A stretch of 36,923 nt of DNA. Origin: Bacillus spongiae (GTDB taxonomy: Bacteria > Bacillota > Bacilli > Bacillales > Bacillaceae_K). The notes beneath the pieces were generated by a model, which searched no databases, was not told where the DNA came from, and worked only from the letters and a program-made list of their open reading frames with translations. Position numbers and translations under genes: made by a program. Location: NCBI RefSeq assembly GCF_037120725.1, contig NZ_JBBAXC010000026.1, forward strand, positions 1-36,923, read 5' to 3'. Shown here piece by piece: positions 1-7,644 of this stretch; positions within the stretch are counted from its first letter, which is position 1, and each line of letters starts with the position of its first letter.

Positions 1-123
1 CTAGATTAGTATTTGTTGTTTCTTGATTTTCACCTAACATAAAGTCAACTAAATCAAGTGGCAGCTTCTTTTCATTTGCTACTTTAATAGCTTCATTGCG
101 TAACTCTTCACGTTTCTTTTCGG
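1..123. repeat. Left copy of the terminal overlap (circular join)
   Basis: This stretch is identical to the last 123 bases of the window. Both copies lie inside one reading frame (scaffold protein) that becomes a complete 205-residue gene when the copies are merged. The simplest reading is a circular molecule reported with an assembly overlap, not a true terminal repeat. Confidence 0.95.
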
Positions 124-433
124 ATTCCATTTTCTCTAGTTGCGCTTTAATTTTCTCTAATTCAACGTCTTTTTCATCCTTTTCAGGGAAACGCTTCTTG
201 ATTTCCTTATCAATTTCCCCTTGAAGGTTGTTAGATTTCCATGTATCAAGCGATTTTGCAAAGTGTTTATCTTTCTCCGAGTCCACTAAACTCTTTAATG
301 TAGTGCTTTCTGATACCATTTTTTGCGCCTCTTCAACGGTTAAATCCCCCTGGAGATACCCAATCAAAATAGATTTTACGTCTGCTTTTCCTTTGTTCTC
401 TTCTAAAAACTTTTTAACTTCTTCTAAATTCAT
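1..433 (-). CDS. Capsid scaffold protein, N-terminal part (gene crosses the circular join)
   Basis: The start codon is at 431-433 behind AAAAGGAGATATAAAAA, and the frame leaves the left edge open. Joined to the right edge it gives 205 residues. The protein is highly charged, with a predicted coiled coil (EKDEKDVELEKIKAQLEKM) and an acidic, Lys-rich composition, as in DUF4355-type phage scaffolds. Scaffolds of this type guide assembly of the HK97-fold capsid and then leave the procapsid. The major capsid gene directly follows the full gene, which is the standard order. The identity rests on composition, length and position. Confidence 0.85.
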   Translation of the reverse strand, partial: MNLEEVKKFLEENKGKADVKSILIGYLQGDLTVEEAQKMVSESTTLKSLVDSEKDKHFAKSLDTWKSNNLQGEIDKEIKKRFPEKDEKDVELEKIKAQLEKMESEKKREELRNEAIKVANEKKLPLDLVDFMLGENQETTNTNL

Positions 434-497
434 TTTTTATATCTCCTTTTGCCCTTCTAACACTTAAAAGCCCAAGAAGTGCAAGTATTTTTGTACT

Positions 498-518
498 AAA
501 AAAACGCCTCTAGGCGTT
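498..518 (-). terminator. Candidate intrinsic terminator overlapping the minor-head stop codon
   Basis: Read on the minus strand, AACGCC-TAGA-GGCGTT forms a 6-bp stem with a 4-base loop, followed by a T run. The stop codon TAG of the upstream minor head gene is the loop. It would reduce read-through from the terminase-portal part into the scaffold-capsid part. Confidence 0.55.
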
Positions 519-1394
519 GATATTTCTTGATTCTTTCCACTTGTCATAAGTGGTATAGTCTATTATGTTTTTCTTCCCATTTTCACCTTTAACATTTTCT
601 CGTTTCCGTTTTGGCGTCCATCCATCAGGCATACCTATAGCTACCGTTCGACAAAAAGGATGAAAGGGAGGCTCGGGATAATCGCTGTTCGCATCAAAAA
701 TTTGCCCATCGTATCCCCTGCATAATTTCGATGTTTTTTCGTCCAAAGTGGCATCCAGCAAAACGCGATTAACTACTTTTGATTGTTCATATATTGATTT
801 TTGCGCTGTATTTGTCACCCTTGCGCTTTCTGTTTGTACTAGCCTTTTAGCTTCATAGGCTGAAACCTCAAACTCTTTTTGTATCGCCTTTGCTATTTTA
901 CGAACATCCTTACCTTGTATCATGGACTTTTCCAACTCTTCAAGCACACGATTAACTAATATATCTTTATTTTTCCAAATTCTTGAGCTAAACATTTCAC
1001 CTTGCATCGGAGAATTAACCACAGCTAACACCATTTCAGGTTGAAGTACAGCAAAAGATACTGTTGTAGCAACTCCTACATCAATTGCATAGGCTGTCTG
1101 ATAATAGGATTCTGCGAAAATCTTAGTTAGTATATTTGTAGTTTGTTCAACCTCTAAGCCCCCTAGCTTCTGCATTTCCTCCACAAGTTGTCTTTCCAGT
1201 TCTCTTAATACCGAGTATCGTTGCTGCCTTGAAATCATTAACTCGCCATTTACTAAATACTCCGCATGGATATTATTAATTTGTTGCTGTATCTCTTTCA
1301 GAGAACGCCTATAGGCGAGTAATAAAGGGCTAAAATCCTTCAAAACTTGCTTATCTAACTCCTCACGAATGGCAATAATATCATCCTTCAGCAT
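510..1394 (-). CDS. Minor head protein / head morphogenesis protein (SPP1 gp7-like)
   Basis: This 294-residue protein sits directly downstream of the portal, where tailed phages encode the SPP1 gp7 / Mu gpF family. The C-terminal half has the family hallmark: SARVTNTAQ, then a Cys-His patch (KLCRGYDGQIF ... PPFHPFCRT). That pattern is typical of these head morphogenesis domains. In SPP1 the homologue binds the portal and is carried in the virion at low copy number. The first 14 bases overlap the portal gene, which implies translational coupling. The start has GGGGATG upstream. Confidence 0.85.
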   Translation of the reverse strand: MLKDDIIAIREELDKQVLKDFSPLLLAYRRSLKEIQQQINNIHAEYLVNGELMISRQQRYSVLRELERQLVEEMQKLGGLEVEQTTNILTKIFAESYYQTAYAIDVGVATTVSFAVLQPEMVLAVVNSPMQGEMFSSRIWKNKDILVNRVLEELEKSMIQGKDVRKIAKAIQKEFEVSAYEAKRLVQTESARVTNTAQKSIYEQSKVVNRVLLDATLDEKTSKLCRGYDGQIFDANSDYPEPPFHPFCRTVAIGMPDGWTPKRKRENVKGENGKKNIIDYTTYDKWKESRNINA

Positions 1395-2643
1395 TGCCCA
1401 TTACATCCCCTAAATTAATCCGATTGCTTTCTCGTTCTTTGTTAAATTTTTGTATCTCTAATGCCGGATTCTCCACAAATGGAAGGAGTGATAACAATGT
1501 TTCTTGACTCACCACGTTTTCGAGTTTGCTAATCGCATCGGCTATGCTCGTAATGTCAAATGGTAAATTGCGAGTGAATTTGACTTTAATATCTCGATAG
1601 TCTAATTGTTTCCCTTCCCTTACCTCTAGATAGGTAAAAAAGTTTCGTACACGTTGCATAATCCCCTTTTCAAACTTTGCTTCTTTTAGACTACAACGAT
1701 GACTAAGGGCTAGGAGTTTATTTTTTAAGGCTACATTAGACGTATTACTCGCCCATTGTTCATTAAAATTCACCTGGTCCACAATGTCATATATCTTTCT
1801 TTCAATATTTGTAATCATGTTTTGTACAAAGGTATCATTTATATTTTTAATCAACCAATCTACATCGGCACCATCAGGAACTTGGATGATTCCCATTTCC
1901 TTTACTTTTTTAACATCTTCATCTTTAAATTGCGCCCTCATGACCTTTAACATGGCGTTTCTGTGGTCGCTTATCTCGTTTGCAAGGTCGGAATTAATCA
2001 CGTTATATATATCAATTAAACTTATAATATCCTTGTAAATACATTCGCCTTCGTCGTTTGCTTTAAAAACGTTCACAGGGCAACGATTAAATATATGTGG
2101 TGTTGTCCCTATCCTATCGAATCGCTGTTGACTCTGCTTATAGTGTTGTATTTCCTTATCTGTGTAGACGTCTATATACTCGGTATCATCAAACATCTTT
2201 TTAAAGGTGTGTAAGGCTACCTTTGCCCTCTCCCCATCTTTCAGCACAATCATTTCCATAGGAGAAGCTACCACACTCTCAAACTCTCCATCTTCGTTTA
2301 TATAGTTGATTTCGTAGGCTTCACCGTATATGTCTGCTTCTTTAGAAAGTCGCTGATTATGCGATTTCTCCCACGGTAAAAAGGCTGTTTCTATTGCTTC
2401 TATGCTGCTGTCATTTCCTTGTCTAGAAATATAGGAAACAGGAGCGCCAAAAGAATAACCTGTCATATTGACTACAAACTTTTTAGGGAAGTTAAAGACT
2501 AGTTTATTATTAGCCTGGTCATCAACCTCAGTATAATTGTTTAATATAACGTGCTTCCCATCGTAATAATCTTTGTATTTTTGCATGGCTGCCTTTTGTT
2601 TTCGTAACTCGTCATAGAGCAAATTTAGGAGTTTATTCTCCAT
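1381..2643 (-). CDS. Portal protein (SPP1 Gp6-like)
   Basis: At 420 residues it fits the SPP1 Gp6 portal family (usually 400-500). The N-terminal signature is YYDGKHVIL, then NKLVFNFPKKFVVNMTGYSFG, where a channel-domain entry is expected. The central part is alpha-beta, and the C-terminal helices contain NVALKNKLLALSHRCSLKE, matching the stem region. The portal is the dodecameric ring at one capsid vertex through which the terminase pumps DNA and to which the tail connectors attach. It lies 6 bases after the large terminase and overlaps the minor head gene. The start is ATG with GGGAGGTGATAACTA upstream. Confidence 0.92.
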   Translation of the reverse strand: MENKLLNLLYDELRKQKAAMQKYKDYYDGKHVILNNYTEVDDQANNKLVFNFPKKFVVNMTGYSFGAPVSYISRQGNDSSIEAIETAFLPWEKSHNQRLSKEADIYGEAYEINYINEDGEFESVVASPMEMIVLKDGERAKVALHTFKKMFDDTEYIDVYTDKEIQHYKQSQQRFDRIGTTPHIFNRCPVNVFKANDEGECIYKDIISLIDIYNVINSDLANEISDHRNAMLKVMRAQFKDEDVKKVKEMGIIQVPDGADVDWLIKNINDTFVQNMITNIERKIYDIVDQVNFNEQWASNTSNVALKNKLLALSHRCSLKEAKFEKGIMQRVRNFFTYLEVREGKQLDYRDIKVKFTRNLPFDITSIADAISKLENVVSQETLLSLLPFVENPALEIQKFNKERESNRINLGDVMGNAEG

Positions 2644-2649
2644 TAGTTA

Positions 2650-4383
2650 TCACCTCCCGAACATCTTACTTTTATCTTGTAATGTTACAAATCGTGTTAC
2701 TTTCAGTTCATCGACTAACCTATCAAATTCAGCTGTGGCATCTGGAGCATCGTCACCATCAGGGCTAAAACCTTCGCCAGCGTAATTAAGAATCTGACTA
2801 GTAAACTTTTCATCTTCCTTTGCAAACATAAAAAAACCATTGTTAACCTTTCCGGCAATGGCTTTAATCTTATTCTCTTTATTTTTAGATTGATGCTCGT
2901 TAATAACTTCAATTCTTCTCGCTTCGAGTGCCGGAATTTCTGCAATTTGCTTTTGCAACTCCCGAACATCGGCCCCATTGTACGTCTGTTTTTCCATCCA
3001 CACATGGGTAATGTCAGGATATTTCTTTAATAACTTCACGCATTCCTCTATATAATCATCAAATTCTACTTTTATAAGTTTTCCTTCACGAATATACCGG
3101 AATCCGTTGGAGGTTTTACGTGAGCCAACTAATAACGCTGTATGGTCGTGCTTGCTCGTTGTTCCAGTGGCAGGGTCGCAAATCAGGAACGTTTTATCAA
3201 ATTCTTCCTTATCCATGCTTGCTCTTGGTATCGTGTGAGTTTGATGAAATACCTTCATTCCAATTGACGAGGCGTCATTTTGTAATTCTTGTTTGAAACC
3301 TATTGGATCTTCATAATATTCTTTGGCTAACTCCAAACAACTCCAGAAAGAAGCCCACAATACAGGGAATTTCATTTCTTTTTCATTCTGATAATAAAAT
3401 TCATCTGCAAAAGCAACAGGATCATCTAAACTTTTATCGTATAAAATATTCCTGAACTCTGCCCACAATCCCTTATTAAAATATTCGTCTATGTCATCTA
3501 GTTCAATGCCACGTTTTACAATCTGTTTGTATTGAGGGTTTCGCATTAGTCGAGACATTAGGCAATCATTATGAAGCACCGTGCCAAGCACAATAAATTT
3601 TGTAGCCATCTTAATTTTTTTACCGTCACGTATGATAGAACGAGTACCTACATACTTAACATCTTGCATAAAGGTACGATATTTCTTTTCTCGTGATTCT
3701 TCTGTAATAATATCGGACTGTCCTTGATAATCATCTGCAATGACTAAGGTTGGACGATAACCCACACCCTTCGCCGTATATTTTTTACCCCTCATTGAAG
3801 ATGTGGAAGAAATAGCTTGTACCATTGTTCCATTGGTGAGCTCTAACTCCAATTTATTAACCGTATATTTCCTATTATTCGGCTCAATTAATACACCAAA
3901 TGTATTTATAATATATGGGTTTTCCTCAAAAGCACTTCTAGTTTGCGCTGTGAACTGAATCGCATCCAGTTCCGTTTTACCGGCAACCAAGGTATAAATA
4001 CTGTAGCTGTAGCAGTGTACCCACACTGTCATAGCAAAGTCAGCAACAGTTGATTTAGCTGAACCCCTAGGCAACACACCAAGGAATTTATCAAATACAT
4101 CTTTTAGGAACATATCTTCCATGACGTTCCAAATTTCATAGTGAACAGGTGCTAATTCTGCTGCCTCGTTCGTTTCCTTTGGGACAAATACATCTTGTAA
4201 AAAATACTCACAGAAAAAGTGAAATGAGCGTTTACCAAGCGCATAAGCTAACGAGTTTTGACCGAATAAATTTTCACGGTTATCAATCATGATGTCCCTA
4301 GCTTTTTCCTTACCGTATAGCTTTATTAAATACTTCCGCATGGTGGTACGGTTTTCTTTGGTATTGAATTCGACTATAGCCAC
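2650..4383 (-). CDS. terL: Terminase large subunit
   Basis: This 577-residue packaging ATPase/nuclease has an atypical Walker A GVLPRGSAKST at residues 102-112 and a Walker B TLVIADD at 212-218. The C-terminal RNase H-fold nuclease begins at FLICDPATG, where the Asp is a likely metal ligand, and continues through WMEKQTYNGADV. It uses ATP to thread phage DNA into the procapsid and cuts the concatemer. The start is unclear. The 5-prime GTG overlaps the strong ribosome binding site GGGAGGTG, so it is too close to serve. The next ATG is at codon 15 without a good site. ATA, five bases after the site, is also in frame. Confidence 0.93.
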   Translation of the reverse strand: MAIVEFNTKENRTTMRKYLIKLYGKEKARDIMIDNRENLFGQNSLAYALGKRSFHFFCEYFLQDVFVPKETNEAAELAPVHYEIWNVMEDMFLKDVFDKFLGVLPRGSAKSTVADFAMTVWVHCYSYSIYTLVAGKTELDAIQFTAQTRSAFEENPYIINTFGVLIEPNNRKYTVNKLELELTNGTMVQAISSTSSMRGKKYTAKGVGYRPTLVIADDYQGQSDIITEESREKKYRTFMQDVKYVGTRSIIRDGKKIKMATKFIVLGTVLHNDCLMSRLMRNPQYKQIVKRGIELDDIDEYFNKGLWAEFRNILYDKSLDDPVAFADEFYYQNEKEMKFPVLWASFWSCLELAKEYYEDPIGFKQELQNDASSIGMKVFHQTHTIPRASMDKEEFDKTFLICDPATGTTSKHDHTALLVGSRKTSNGFRYIREGKLIKVEFDDYIEECVKLLKKYPDITHVWMEKQTYNGADVRELQKQIAEIPALEARRIEVINEHQSKNKENKIKAIAGKVNNGFFMFAKEDEKFTSQILNYAGEGFSPDGDDAPDATAEFDRLVDELKVTRFVTLQDKSKMFGR

Positions 4384-4490
4384 CTCCCGAAAGTTTGAAA
4401 ATTTTATAAAAAATTGTTGGGGTTATGTGATGGGGTGCGCCGGGTTCCAAATTAGAAACACCCCCACCCCATAAGAAAAAGACCGCCAAC
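4384..4490. other. Gap between resolvase and large terminase; candidate packaging-signal region
   Basis: This short non-coding stretch contains a G/C-rich island (GATGGGGTGCGCCGGGTTCC) in otherwise AT-rich DNA. An imperfect dyad surrounds it: TTATGTGATGGGGTG and, some 20 bases on, CACCCCCACCCCATAAG. Packaging signals often sit beside terminase genes, so a pac or cos function is possible, but nothing here proves it. Confidence 0.25.
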
Positions 4491-5078
4491 TTATTGACCG
4501 TCTATCTCTCGAATTGCATTATATAAAGTCGTTCTTCCTACTTTAGTAATATCACATATATCTTTCACAGTATGACCATTGTTATCTCTGTCTTTATATA
4601 GCTCCATCGCATGTTGTAGTCCCTTGTGTTTGTCTCCAAACTTCTTAGGCCTACCCTTGTATACTCCTCTTTCCTTAGCCAATGCAATGCCTTCTAGTTG
4701 TCTCTCTCTAATCATATCGGCTTCAAACTCTGCGATACCACTAAGGACGGTAATCATTAGCCTTCCTATTGCTGTGGACGTGTCTACCTTATCACCACCC
4801 ATATTCAGTACAATAAGTGCAACATCCTTTTTATTTAACGAATCAATAATACTTAGTGCATCCTGTGTACTCCTAGCGAACCTATCCAGCTTAGTAACAA
4901 CAATGGTATCCCCTGCCTCCACAGTCTCCAGAAGCTTATTGAATTCTTCCCTGCTATCTTTATTTCTACCTGAAGCTTTTTCCTTATATATTACCTCACA
5001 ACCATTTTCCTCAAGTTGTCTTAATTGTGTAGTTAAATCTTGCTGTAAAGAGGATACCCTACCATAACCATATTTCAT
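4491..5078 (-). CDS. Serine recombinase / resolvase
   Basis: This 195-residue small serine recombinase has the catalytic motif YGRVSS at residues 5-10 (nucleophile Ser9), and the conserved KLDRFARS at 63-70 carrying active-site arginines. The long E helix (GIAEFEADMIRERQLEG) follows. A C-terminal helix-turn-helix spans about residues 165-190 (TVKDICDITKVGRTTLYNA). It is the right size for a Tn3-type resolvase, not a large phage integrase. On an extrachromosomal prophage its likely job is to resolve dimers. It sits between the two terminase genes, has its own promoter, and breaks the usual terS-terL pairing. Confidence 0.92.
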   Translation of the reverse strand: MKYGYGRVSSLQQDLTTQLRQLEENGCEVIYKEKASGRNKDSREEFNKLLETVEAGDTIVVTKLDRFARSTQDALSIIDSLNKKDVALIVLNMGGDKVDTSTAIGRLMITVLSGIAEFEADMIRERQLEGIALAKERGVYKGRPKKFGDKHKGLQHAMELYKDRDNNGHTVKDICDITKVGRTTLYNAIREIDGQ

Positions 5079-5101
5079 TCCATATTCCCCCTATACTTTT
5101 T

Positions 5102-5180
5102 GTACATGTATAATGTACGCTATAAACTCAGTATACAATAGAATACGAATATGTTCAAGTAGGGTTTACTCTATTTGTAC
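5102..5180. promoter_or_regulatory. Candidate res site and promoter of the resolvase
   Basis: A perfect dyad GTACAT-GTATA-ATGTAC (5102-5118) lies just upstream of the resolvase. Two further partly dyadic elements follow: CAGTATACAATAGAATAC, and TTTGTACACTATTC running to about 5190 inside the 3-prime end of the small terminase gene. Three subsites are the architecture of resolvase res sites. A minus-strand sigma-A promoter is embedded: TTGAAC (5153-5158), 17 bases, TATACT (5130-5135). Resolvase binding would therefore also repress its own gene. Confidence 0.6.
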
Positions 5181-5181
5181 A

Positions 5182-5598
5182 CTATTCTTCTTTTTCATCC
5201 TCATCAAACTCTTGATCTAATACATCAGCATCAGCACTATCAGACGCTTCTCCTTGTGCTTCGATTTCATGCCTTGCTGTAGGTTTCCCAAGCTGCCTAT
5301 CAATAAAGTATCTATACCCTTTCCCTTTCTCGGCAGGGTTATCAGTATCTTCAATGAACTTCCAATAGTCTATGGTGGCTTTGGCAAAATTAGCTTTAAT
5401 ATGATTCATTCCCCATTCTTTTGTTTCTTGTTTAATCCTGTCCACCTCAGTAATAAACAACTGATTTTTTTCCATCCAGTTATAAAGAGTAGTTCTACTA
5501 CATCCCACAATGTTCGCTATTTCTGTTCTCGGTGCTGTTCCTGCTGCTATCATTTCAGCCGCCAATAATTGCTGTTGACTAAGCTTTAATTCTTCCAT
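5182..5598 (-). CDS. terS: Terminase small subunit
   Basis: This 138-residue protein has an N-terminal helix-turn-helix (residues 8-42: QQLLAAEMIAAGTAPRTEIA, then GCSRTTLYNWMEK). A helical oligomerisation segment follows, and the tail is very acidic (DADVLDQEFDEDEKEE). This matches phBC6A51-type small terminases, which recognise the packaging site and load the large subunit. The resolvase gene separates it from terL. The acidic tail may contact the large subunit. Confidence 0.85.
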   Translation of the reverse strand: MEELKLSQQQLLAAEMIAAGTAPRTEIANIVGCSRTTLYNWMEKNQLFITEVDRIKQETKEWGMNHIKANFAKATIDYWKFIEDTDNPAEKGKGYRYFIDRQLGKPTARHEIEAQGEASDSADADVLDQEFDEDEKEE

Positions 5599-5638
5599 GT
5601 GCTAATTCACCCCTTTACAATTAACAGTTCTAAATATA

Positions 5639-5662
5639 AAAAAACACCCTTGAAAGGATGCC
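5639..5662 (-). terminator. Intrinsic terminator before the late operon
   Basis: On the minus strand GCATCCT-TTCA-AGGGTGT forms a G-U-containing stem followed by seven T. With the next upstream terminator it isolates the secreted-protein gene from the late genes. Confidence 0.6.
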
Positions 5663-5718
5663 TTAAGATTTCTTCTTATTCTCAACGTGTTCTTTCCTTG
5701 CGATGATATCCGATTTAA

Positions 5719-5746
5719 AAACCAACGTGCTAGAAACACGTTGGCT
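5719..5746 (-). terminator. Intrinsic terminator after the secreted-protein gene
   Basis: On the minus strand CCAACGTG-TTTCTAG-CACGTTGG is a perfect 8-bp stem followed by TTTTT. It begins a few bases after the stop codon of the 139-residue secreted protein. Confidence 0.8.
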
Positions 5747-5753
5747 CATTCAT

Positions 5754-6173
5754 TTATCGTGTGAAATACACGTAATGATTTTCGTTTTGGTCCCAAAGGT
5801 TTACTCTCACTCGCATTTCAGCATTTTGAACAGAAATATTGTCAAATGTAAATAACCAATTGGTATCAGGATCTATAGGAATGCCACCATAATCATCAAC
5901 ATCTTTCCATACTCCATTGACTTTACGTTGTAAATACATATGAGTTTCTCCAATATTTTCATCATTATCACGATTATGTGCATAGACATATACGCTGTAG
6001 TAATCTTGTACTACGATTACTTCAAAATCGCCTATAACAGTTAATGCTTCATCCATACTTTCGTCAAAATCAGGCATTCTAGCGTCAGGACCTTCCAAAT
6101 CATTTGCTAAAGCTGCTCCTGCCCCTGTTAAAGACATTAAAGCTACCAACATTGTTAAAAGAAATTTTTTCAT
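5754..6173 (-). CDS. Secreted protein with a beta-rich C-terminal domain (moron)
   Basis: The 139-residue product begins with a signal peptide (MKKFLLTMLVALMSLTGAGA, cleavage after ALA-N near residue 23). An acidic linker follows, then a region of alternating beta strands (VIVVQDYYSVYVYAHNR, MYLQRKVNGVWKDV, AEMRVRVNLWDQN). No family is recognised; the pattern suggests a small Ig-like sandwich. It has its own ribosome binding site (AAAAGGAGAAAGATATT) and terminator between early and late genes, which marks it as a moron probably expressed in lysogens. It would be exported through Sec. Confidence 0.75.
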   Translation of the reverse strand: MKKFLLTMLVALMSLTGAGAALANDLEGPDARMPDFDESMDEALTVIGDFEVIVVQDYYSVYVYAHNRDNDENIGETHMYLQRKVNGVWKDVDDYGGIPIDPDTNWLFTFDNISVQNAEMRVRVNLWDQNENHYVYFTR

Positions 6174-6355
6174 AATATCTTTCTCCTTTTAATTTTATTT
6201 TTGCAAGTGTTTTCACTTACAACACTATTATATTGAGTGTTTTGATGTGTAAGGAGCTTTTTGATTAAGTATTTTTCTATGAGAGTAAGTATTCCTAGTA
6301 CAATTCCTATCAGTATCCGATTGTCGCCCCTTGTCCTCCTCCTATCTATAATTCT

Positions 6356-6366
6356 ATTATATCACT
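6356..6366 (-). promoter_or_regulatory. Extended -10 promoter AGTGATATAAT
   Basis: On the minus strand this 11-mer has the TG extension and a perfect TATAAT box. It points at the secreted-protein gene 180 bases downstream. The same 11 bases occur before aimP, and 9-of-11-plus matches occur before two candidate small RNAs. Confidence 0.6.
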
Positions 6367-6410
6367 AGAATTTAACACATTTTAGATATTTTGATATTTT
6401 TATCCAAAAG

Positions 6411-6437
6411 AAAAACGCCTAGAAATGTTCTAAGCGC
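6411..6437 (-). terminator. Intrinsic terminator after the late activator gene
   Basis: On the minus strand GCGCTTAGAA and TTCTAGGCGT pair (one G-U) around a short loop and run into TTTTTC. It ends the early operon downstream of the sigma-factor-like gene. Confidence 0.7.
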
Positions 6438-6486
6438 TCAAATGATGTCAAGTGTATAGATTTTTTGTAAAACTTTCATACTACTA

Positions 6487-6897
6487 TTATATAACGTTTT
6501 TTTCCACATCGCTGTGACCTATATGTGACTTGTTTATCTTGCTACTCACACGCCTAATGTAATCGTAATTATACCCCAGTTCATCTGCAATCATTTTTAG
6601 ACTCATCTTCTCCACATATCGCAAATATGCAACTCTATATTCTAACCCTGTCAACTTGCTTAAATGTTTATCAAATGCTTTCTTCAATCTAACTTTTAAA
6701 CCTAGCAACTCTTGGTAAGCGTTTATCTTTTCATTTAACTTATCAACTCGTTCTGCTGCGTTGCTCATGGAAACTAATTGAAATCCTTTACCGCCTATCC
6801 ACCAGAACTCAACTTCTTTCTCCATAGCATGAAGTGAATCCTCTAACATTGCTATCTCTCTACATAAATCAATGTATCCCTCAAATTGTAGTTGCAT
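6487..6897 (-). CDS. Sigma-70 region 4-like late transcription activator
   Basis: This 136-residue protein is helical at the N-terminus. Its C-terminal helix-turn-helix (LTGLEYRVAYLRYVEKMSLK, then ADELGYNYDYIRRVSSKIN, residues about 80-122) resembles sigma factor region 4. Proteins of this size at the end of Firmicutes phage early operons (ArpU- and RinA-like) switch on the late genes. Position supports this: last gene of the early block, immediately before the structural block on the same strand. The direct target promoter is not identified. Confidence 0.75.
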   Translation of the reverse strand: MQLQFEGYIDLCREIAMLEDSLHAMEKEVEFWWIGGKGFQLVSMSNAAERVDKLNEKINAYQELLGLKVRLKKAFDKHLSKLTGLEYRVAYLRYVEKMSLKMIADELGYNYDYIRRVSSKINKSHIGHSDVEKNVI

Positions 6898-6898
6898 A

Positions 6899-7441
6899 TC
6901 AAATCACCCCACCTTTTAGAAGCTCCTTCGCTCTGTACAGAAAATGAAAATATATATAGTTCCCTGTTAGCTTCGAATCAAGGAAAACCGTTGTAAAATT
7001 GTATCTAGCCTCAAAACTCTTTAAGCTCCCTAACAATGCTTTTTGATTGTAATCGCTGACGTATTTCCCTGTTAAAATGCGTTTGTATCCATCCCCATCC
7101 TCTACTAGTAGTAAAAATGGATTCTTTGAACCCCTTATCAATTCATTTTCAAAGGTTGTCCTATTCTTAATGCTCTGTACAAGCTCGTTAACACTATTCT
7201 TGCGTTCTATCACAGCATTTAAGTAAATATCCCTCATGATGCCTAACTCTGGATTTTTAGGCAGATAAGCCGAATAGTCACCCGTTTTCATCGTCTGCTT
7301 TTCATATCGAATTTTACGTTTATCAAAGTAATCCGTAACGTGTTTATTTTCCTTTTCCCTGGTGTCATATATGATTATCAAACTCTTTTCGAGTTGCTTA
7401 ATTTCGGCGTCTGAAAACTTCATTTGTGCAGCTAAATTCAT
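6899..7441 (-). CDS. ERCC4/XPF-type nuclease
   Basis: At 180 residues it is a stand-alone ERCC4 nuclease domain. It has IIYDTRE near residue 24, TGDYSAYLP near 53, and the catalytic-type core AVIERKNSVNELVQSI near 75-90, matching the GDxnERKxxxD pattern. Such phage nucleases cut branched DNA or resolve recombination and replication intermediates. It lies just downstream of the primase-helicase and near the ERF/SSB recombination genes. The start is ATG at the end of a purine-rich leader. Confidence 0.88.
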   Translation of the reverse strand: MNLAAQMKFSDAEIKQLEKSLIIIYDTREKENKHVTDYFDKRKIRYEKQTMKTGDYSAYLPKNPELGIMRDIYLNAVIERKNSVNELVQSIKNRTTFENELIRGSKNPFLLLVEDGDGYKRILTGKYVSDYNQKALLGSLKSFEARYNFTTVFLDSKLTGNYIYFHFLYRAKELLKGGVI

Positions 7442-7555
7442 GCCCCCGAATCCTCCTTATTTTGTATCAAAAAATGACGCTTTGAAGGTATCTTTTTTGC
7501 AATGCAGTTTATGCACACTCGAAGTGGCTTAAACCCTTGGTATTACTGGATTCTT

Positions 7556-7621
7556 GGTGACGTTTAACCCCATTAGTTTTCTTTTATTTATTAAAAACAA
7601 ATACTTGGGTTAAGTGTCACC
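7556..7621. other. Long interrupted dyad beside the primase-helicase gene, candidate lytic origin
   Basis: GGTGACGTTTAACCC and GGGTTAAGTGTCACC form a 15-base inverted repeat with two mismatches. They flank 36 bases of almost pure A/T, itself partly dyadic (GTTTTC ... AAAAAC). A third related element, GTGGCTTAAACCC, lies 30 bases to the left. An AT-rich region between dyads next to a primase-helicase gene fits a replication origin. A regulatory stem-loop in the early mRNA is the alternative. Confidence 0.45.
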
Positions 7622-7644
7622 TTTTTACCCTTGAAAAAAAAGCG

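Larger units (their letters stand above)
6174..6486. other. Gap upstream of the secreted-protein gene
   Basis: This non-coding stretch holds a minus-strand extended -10 promoter AGTGATATAAT (6356-6366), identical to the one before aimP. It is followed by a strong Shine-Dalgarno-like AGGAGGAGG. The next frame encodes a hydrophobic segment (ILIGIVLGILTLIEKYLIKK) and ends in an ATGA overlap with the secreted-protein start, but has no ATG, GTG or TTG start. A terminator lies at 6411-6437. Confidence 0.5.

Noticed and set aside
2715-3005. 96-codon minus-strand frame inside the terminase gene
   Set aside because: Alternative frame of terL with basic low-information sequence and no start signal.
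4579-5067. 162-codon plus-strand frame opposite the resolvase
   Set aside because: It mirrors the resolvase codons; no ribosome binding site, no recognisable domain, Leu/Ser-rich shadow.
5145-5158. CGAATATGTTCA near the resolvase promoter, similar to a LexA box
   Set aside because: The half-sites are two bases too close compared with CGAAC-N4-GTTCG.
5664-5750. 28-codon frame across the terminator before the small terminase gene
   Set aside because: No ribosome binding site and it contains a perfect terminator stem, so translation is unlikely.
6174-6330. Minus-strand open frame encoding ILIGIVLGILTLIEKYLIKK behind AGGAGGAGG, resembling holin-like toxins such as BsrE, ending in an ATGA overlap with the secreted-protein start
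   Set aside because: There is no ATG, GTG or TTG in frame between the Shine-Dalgarno sequence and the hydrophobic part. A decayed toxin gene is possible, but the frame cannot be called a gene.
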